Below are positions 58,782 to 64,000 of a stretch of 64,000 bases of DNA, in pieces. The notes beneath the pieces are model-generated. The model was not told the origin of the DNA and searched no databases. It was given only the letters and a program-made list of their open reading frames with translations. The position numbers and the translations under genes are program-made. The stretch comes from Puccinia triticina (lineage: Eukaryota; Basidiomycota; Pucciniomycetes; Pucciniales; Pucciniaceae): contig NC_070575.1 in assembly GCF_026914185.1 (NCBI RefSeq), positions 310,001-374,000 of the forward strand, in the 5' to 3' direction. Position 1 is the stretch's first letter; each line of letters opens with the position of its first letter.

Positions 58782-61700
58782 CTAAACGATACCAAACATA
58801 AGGCGGTGCTTTTCGAGGAGCAGACGGGATAGCGGTTTTGTTAACATATCAGCCAGCATGTCATGTGTCGAGACGTGAAGAATCTTGATTTTGGAGTCTT
58901 TGACGCACTCGCGCACAAAATGATATCGCGCATCAATGTGCTTGGTTCTCGAGTGATGTTCAGGGTTGTTGGCCAGAGCCTCTGCACCTTCGTTGTCGAC
59001 GTGGAGAGGAATTGCTTGCTTTGGACGAAGGCACAGTTCAGTTAGGACGTTGCGGAACCAGAGACCCTCTTTACACGAATCCGAGAGAGCTTTGTACTCT
59101 GCCTCGGTGCTGGAAAGAGAAACAGTCGCCTGTTTGCAAGATTTCCACGAGACTGATCCATCACCAAGACGGTAAGTGTAAGCCGAAGTAGACCTGCGAT
59201 CCTACCTGTCTTCAGCCCAGTCGGCGTCAGAAAAACCCCCGAAAACGAGGGAGCCGCCAAGACGGAGACGGAGATTTTTGGTAGCAGCGAGGTAACGGAG
59301 AATTCGAACAGCAGCCGTCCAGTGAGAGTCGGAGGGGTCCTTCAGGAACTGAGAAAGCCTGTTCACAGCGAACGAGACATCCGGTCTGGTGCATTGCGCA
59401 ACCCACAGAAGAGACCCGATCAATTGGTTGTACGGACCGGATGAGATGGGATCTCCGGGCTTGCGCCGGCGGAGATCTTTGAAAAACAAGTCCGTAGGTG
59501 TCGATACGTTGAGGGAATCTCCAGGAATAAAACGAGAGATCATATCGTCGATATAGTGCGATTGGGAAAGATAGATCAGACGGTTTTCAAGGTCCCTGGT
59601 GATTTTGATAGATAGAAAATGATGCAGGTCCTCGTCAGCCCCAATTTTAAATCGAGAGCCCAGGGAAGTTATGAGCCCATCTACATGAGCCGGCTCGCCC
59701 ACTACCGTGAGATCGTCCACGTGAACTGTCACCGCACACACGAGCTTCTTGCCGGTTATGCGGAAGTAAAGCGTGGGATCGTATTTCGATTGAGACATGC
59801 CAAGATCCACAAGAGCAGAATTGAGTTCTTGATTCCACTGACGGGGAGATTGTTTCAGACCGTATAAAGATCTGGTCACCTCGCATACATAGTCCGGGTG
59901 CGCGGAATCTTCGAAACCAATTGGTTGCTCCATGTAGATCGGCTCGTCGAGGTGACCGTTTAGGAACGCGGTTTTGAAGTCAACCTGGCGGCCTTTCCAG
60001 CTCCGGGCGGCGAGGAGAGTGCAGATGAGACGAAATGTCTCCATTCGAAGTGTGGGCGAAAAAACCTCATTGTAGTCTAGACCTCGAATTTGGGAGTAGC
60101 CCATGGCGACCAACCGCGCTTTCAGTTTCTGAATAGATTTGTCCGGTCTGCGTTTGACCTTAAAAACCCATTTCGATTTTATGATACGACGTTTCACCGG
60201 ACGCGGTACCAATTTCCACGTGTTCATCCCTAGAAGAGAAGAGAATTCTTCGTTAGCAGCCTTTAGCCATTTGTCCTTGTGTGGGGACCGCTGAAGCTGG
60301 CGCCAGGTCTTGGGAGTGTCAACTTCTTCAGGAGCAGTCGCTGATTTTGACCACTGCCCGTAGCGATCCGGGGCTTTCCTGGATCTGTTGGACCGTCGTA
60401 CCGGTGGAGGCGAGGGGACGCGGGGCGGGGGAGGCGGAGGAGGGTTCGCCACTTGAGGGACACGAGGGGAGTTTTCCGTAGTCGGGAGAACGGGAGGCAG
60501 CACCGGTGGAGAGGACCTGTGGAGCGGTGAAGGTGGGCGAACCTTAGGAGGAGCCCGTGCGACAGGGGAAAGCAGAGGAGGAGATGGGAGAAGAGATGGA
60601 GGAGATGCAGGGCGAAGAAATGGCGACGGAAGGGGGATCGGCGACGGGGCAGACTTACCGTCCGATGCATCTGTGTCATTTGACGAGGAGACAGGCGACG
60701 GGGTCCGATCTCGAACTCTGTTCAGAGGTGCATGCATGGATGCAGTCAGCCGTCGGTCAAAGCGGGGTTGGAGAGGTATGTTTAAGGGTGGGGAATCAAG
60801 GATGGATGGAATGGATGGAGCAGGGACGGTGGGCGCCGCTGGAGGGGTGGAAGGTACCGTGGAAGCAGTAGGTGGCAACAACGGGGCGCGGTGGTCAGGA
60901 GAAGGCCAGGGTAGTTCGACCGTGACCGTAGGAGACGGACCTACAGTTCGAAGGTCGTATGGGAAGACAGAGTCATCGAAAAGGACATCGCGGGTTTTGA
61001 CTGCTTGACGGCGCTCCAAATCCCACACGCGATATCCGTTTCCATCCGGGAGATAGGAGAGGAACAACGCCGCTCGAGCTTTCGGATCAAGCTTCTTGCG
61101 ATTCGCCTCGGGCACCTTGTACCAAGTTAGACAGCCGAAGGGATGTAAGTATTCAACAGCGACGGAATCATGACCCAGAAGAGAATGAGGTGAGTGGAAA
61201 CCAGAAGGGGTGGAGAAAGGGATGGAGTTGATGGAATGAAGAATGTGGCGAAGAGCGTCTGCCCAAAACGACTTAGGAAGTTTGGAACTGATCAAAAGAC
61301 ATCTGATCAAGTTGCCAATTGTCCTGTTCGCACGTTCCGCAACACCGTTGAGCTCAGGGGAGTGGGGAGGACCCGGAGAGTGATTGATGCCAGAATCAAG
61401 AAGAAACGTCTCAAATGCTTTGGAGAGGTACTCTCCGCCATTGTCCGATCGTAACGCACGAATGATAAATCGCCCATCCTTTTCGAAGGACGCTTTGAAG
61501 AGTTTGAAACAGCGAAAAACATTGCTTTTGCATTTCAATGGCATGACGGAAAGAGACTTTGAAAAATCGTCTATGAAAGTAACAAAGTATTTGTATCCCT
61601 CTCGGGATGCGACTTCGAAAGATCCTACATCCGAATGGATGAGTTCTCCGGGGACTTTAGAGCGATAAGGAGAGCGAGAGGTGAAAGGTGACCTGTGCAT

Positions 61701-63266
61701 CTTCAATTGAATACAGACAGGGCATTTGCGGACATCGGCCTCATTCATGGATGATGGTTTGATCCGGTGGAGCTTGAGAAGGCGGCGTAGGGACTTCAGA
61801 CCTATGTGTGATAGTCGTTGATGGTAACCAAAAAGAGAATTATCAGCCAGTTGTCCAGGAACCAGGGAGGCGGAATGAGACGTAACCTTGGCGGAAGGGA
61901 GGTAGAACAAATTTCCCTTTCGGTAGCCCTGGCCGACGACGTTTCCGGTGACCTCAAAGTCATTCGAGTGATAGATGTCACAGGAATCCGGGGTGAAGAC
62001 TACTCGCAAAGAAGCGTCGCACAATCCAGCCACGGAAAGAAGGGGTTCGTGGAGAGTGGGGATGACCAGGGTTCTGATGGCTTTGGAAACGGCCAGAGGA
62101 AGGGTAGAGTAACCTTTGTGAGTGGCCGACACGACAGAGTTGTCTGCAAGGCGGACCGGAGTAGATGTGACCCTGAGTTGAGTGACATCGTCGGAGTATG
62201 GGGTCATGCTCATCGAGCACCCGGAGTCGATGTTGGCATCGACCGACGTTTGGAGGGCTGTGACGGGAGTGAGGAAGTCGGTAGCCGTGCCAGCGTACGC
62301 GGATTCGGATTGGTCTGACTCGTAGGATGAGTCACTGCCAAGTTCAACGACAGTGGTGAGACCGGCCTTGGCAGCCGGTTTGGGTGTTGGACGGTTTCGT
62401 CCAGAGGTGGGACGTTTGTCCCTGGAAGAGCCTTTGTCAGAGTCCGAGCGACTACTTTGATCGGTGTTAGACCTGCGGCCGCGTTGGTGATCATTCAAGA
62501 CCCTAGCCGCACTTTTACAGGCCGATAGCTCATGACCCTTAATGCGACAGAATGAGCAGAATAGAGACTTGTTGAAGGGAGGTCGGGTCCTGGTGTTCGA
62601 AGAGGTTCTCGATTGGGCAGCCGAGACGGAGACGGCGCCTTCGACTCGAGCTTTGCGACGAAGGGACTCTGCCTTGAGAGCTGCGACAATGCGAGCCGAG
62701 GTAACGTTCTCCTCGTTCATCATGGCGGACACACAGTGCAGCCAGTCGACGGGGAGAGATCCCAAGAGGGCAGCTGCATGGATGTCGTCCACAGTGAGAG
62801 GTTTCTCGGCGGTGACGAGGGAGTTGAGTCGCTCGGCGCATACCGCCATCTCCTTGATGTGGGAGTCGATGTCATCTTCAGTCAAACGAAGAAGGACTAG
62901 CTTGCAGAGCCAGTAGATTCGGCCTCCCGCGGTGGAGTCCAGATGAGCCTCGTGAAGAGCGTCCCACATCCCTTTTGCATCGTCGGGATACGCTTGGATA
63001 AGACGAAGGTTGTCTTGGTGAATGGTTCGGACGATGAAGGAACAAACGTCGGCGTTGTCCTTGGCCCATTTGGCGTTACGATCTTTGGGCTTGACTTCCT
63101 TGAGGAGATAGCCGAGACTGATAGAGTTCAGGTGGACTTTGACGACGAAACTCCATTTGAGATAATTGGAGTCGGCCTCCGGAGCCTGAAGCTGAGGAAT
63201 TCCAGTGACCCGAAGTGACGAGTTGTCCGACGAGTCTGGAACGTTGAATTGAGCTTGTTCGGCCAT
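58782..63266 (-). pseudogene. Ty1/copia gag-pol polyprotein, frame intact except one internal TAG
   Basis: The ATG at 63266 (MAEQAQFNVPDSS) starts a frame that stays open to a TAG at 59204-59202 and then continues in the same frame to a stop at 58782. Domains in order: a UBN2/gag-like region; zinc knuckle CSFCRIKGHELSAC (about residue 250); protease DSGCSMSM; integrase HHCC zinc-binding region ending CPVCIQLK, then catalytic FIDDFSK and SDNGGEY; a Pro-rich linker; RT with WVFKVKRRPDKSIQKLKARL and HVDDLTV; RNase H beginning DADWAEDR just before the stop and continuing STEAEYKAL and RTKHIDARYHF. The internal stop truncates RNase H, so this copy should be defective unless the stop is read through. 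It sits within two matching LTRs. Confidence 0.93.
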
Positions 63267-63402
63267 GATGACCGAGTTCGTTTCGTAGAGTGTAACGAAG
63301 AGGGGTTTTTGATCCTTATGTTGGGGGGAACACACTATTTTCCGAGTGTTTTACGTGCTGGAGGTTGCGCTTGACTAGGAAGAGCAACTGGGACTCATAA
63401 CC

Positions 63403-63699
63403 TGATGAAATAAATGGGACTGAAGCAGCAGACACGAGTATGGTGAGTGTGTTGGAAAGGATATTGATTTCATATGAGACAACTATACAGAGAAATATAG
63501 AGAGATGAAACTTACCTGAAGCAGCAGACACGAGTATGGTGAGTGTGTTGGAAAGGATGAGGAAAGCCTTTCCAACGTCTGCTACTCCAGGTTATGTAGT
63601 CGAGCGGAAACAAAGAAACAATGTGACAGGCGTGTGACATGAGATGAGCGGATGAGAAATGAAGATCGAAGCAGACAACCAGATGAGCCAACCTCAACA
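63403..63699 (-). repeat. 5' LTR of the copia element
   Basis: 297 bp and, by eye, identical to 58407-58703. Lies upstream of the leftward gag-pol frame, so it should carry the promoter. Confidence 0.95.
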
Positions 63700-63704
63700 C
63701 TCTT

Positions 63705-63840
63705 GATGATTGATGACTGTTTCCATCCGGTTCATTGAGAGGATTACTCAATCCCCTCAATGACCGGGTGTGCTTTGGTCACCAAGAGGTGTTTCTCATC
63801 ACAATGACCGGGTTTGTTCTGGTCTGTAGAGGTAGTATAT
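63705..63840. repeat. quasi-palindromic repeat cluster, right part
   Basis: CCGGTTCATTGAGAGG, CCCCTCAATGACCGGG and CACAATGACCGGG copies; the continuation of 58240-58406 interrupted by the copia element. Confidence 0.65.
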
Positions 63841-63859
63841 GTTGGTACACCTCACACCT

Positions 63860-63931
63860 GTGGATATAGCTCAATGGTAGAGCAACCCAGCATGCATCAG
63901 GGAGGTGCGGGTTCGATTCCCCCTGTCCGCA
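63860..63931 (+). tRNA. tRNA-like gene or tRNA pseudogene, anticodon arm degenerate
   Basis: A seven-pair acceptor (GTGGATA with TGTCCGC, G-U pairs included) and a D arm GCTC/GAGC with A box TAGCTCAATGG are clear. A T arm with B box GGTTCGATTCC and a pol III T run just downstream (63938) complete the outline. The anticodon arm is wrong: in the standard layout only three of five pairs form and position 33 is not T. An alternative fold gives a CATGCAT loop with one mismatch. Identity cannot be assigned; it may be a pseudogene or the head of a tRNA-derived SINE continuing past the window. Confidence 0.5.
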
Positions 63932-64000
63932 CTATTCCTTTTACTCGCTCTACAGGATATGAGCCCAGCGCTATAGGCAGCTGCGTACCTGGGATGAGCC

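Larger units (their letters stand above)
58407..63699 (-). mobile_element. full-length Ty1/copia LTR retrotransposon
   Basis: Two 297-bp LTRs (58407-58703 and 63403-63699), by eye identical, with 5-bp target duplication CTCTT (58402-58406 and 63700-63704). The element is transcribed leftwards. A polypurine tract (AGCAAGGGGGG on the minus strand, 58704-58714) adjoins the 3' LTR. The gene order gag-protease-integrase-RT-RNase H is that of copia elements. Identical LTRs imply a recent insertion. Confidence 0.97.

Overview
The window looks like nuclear DNA of a basidiomycete rust fungus, most probably Puccinia or a close relative. The genes have many short GT-AG introns (about 60-90 nt), several with CTAAC/CTGAC-like branch points. 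The conserved proteins are fungal: a lysine-pathway homoisocitrate dehydrogenase, a TRK potassium transporter, a GPC1-type acyltransferase, a secreted DPBB protein and an S10 carboxypeptidase. More than half of the DNA is transposable-element sequence. The genus is inferred from overall style, not from a database match.

Host genes, in order: S10 serine carboxypeptidase (3254-6288, minus); unrecognised protein (12.9-14.1 kb, minus); GPC1-like glycerophosphocholine acyltransferase (22.1-23.9 kb, minus); TRK transporter (27.1-32.0 kb, plus); secreted DPBB/RlpA-like protein (33.3-34.5 kb, plus); a tandem pair of paralogous multi-pass membrane proteins (41.8-42.9 and 44.5-45.6 kb, minus); the SF3b subunit SF3B5/Ysf3 (48.1-48.6 kb, minus), head to head with the ESCRT-III protein Vps60/CHMP5 (48.8-50.0 kb, plus); and homoisocitrate dehydrogenase LYS12 (50.8-52.4 kb, minus). 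They do not form a pathway cluster. The clearest shared-regulation case is the 247-bp gap between SF3B5 and VPS60.

Between the genes lies a nested set of mobile elements whose borders can often be fixed from the sequence alone. A 6.7-kb inverted-repeat element (14898-21596, 8-bp target duplication) has a 3.1-kb minisatellite core and carries two solo LTRs plus a 477-bp inverted-repeat element. A 1.6-kb fold-back element (38928-40535) has a 1.1-kb element inserted at its left target duplication. A mariner/pogo-like element (46893-47686) contains a 138-bp MITE, and the opposite arm preserves the empty site. A 2.5-kb element (53307-55813) holds a second element that itself holds a solo LTR. A Ty1/copia element (58407-63699) has two 297-bp LTRs that look identical, a CTCTT target duplication and one internal stop in its polyprotein.

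The most interesting signal is a group of five elements whose TIRs begin CAAsrG (usually followed by GTG) and which are flanked by 7-bp duplications. Their interiors are unrelated and often rich in inverted repeats. Two different elements also share a 21-bp-period minisatellite, and a quasi-palindromic CTCAATGACC/GGTCATTGAG repeat recurs at many intergenic sites and has been a target of several insertions.
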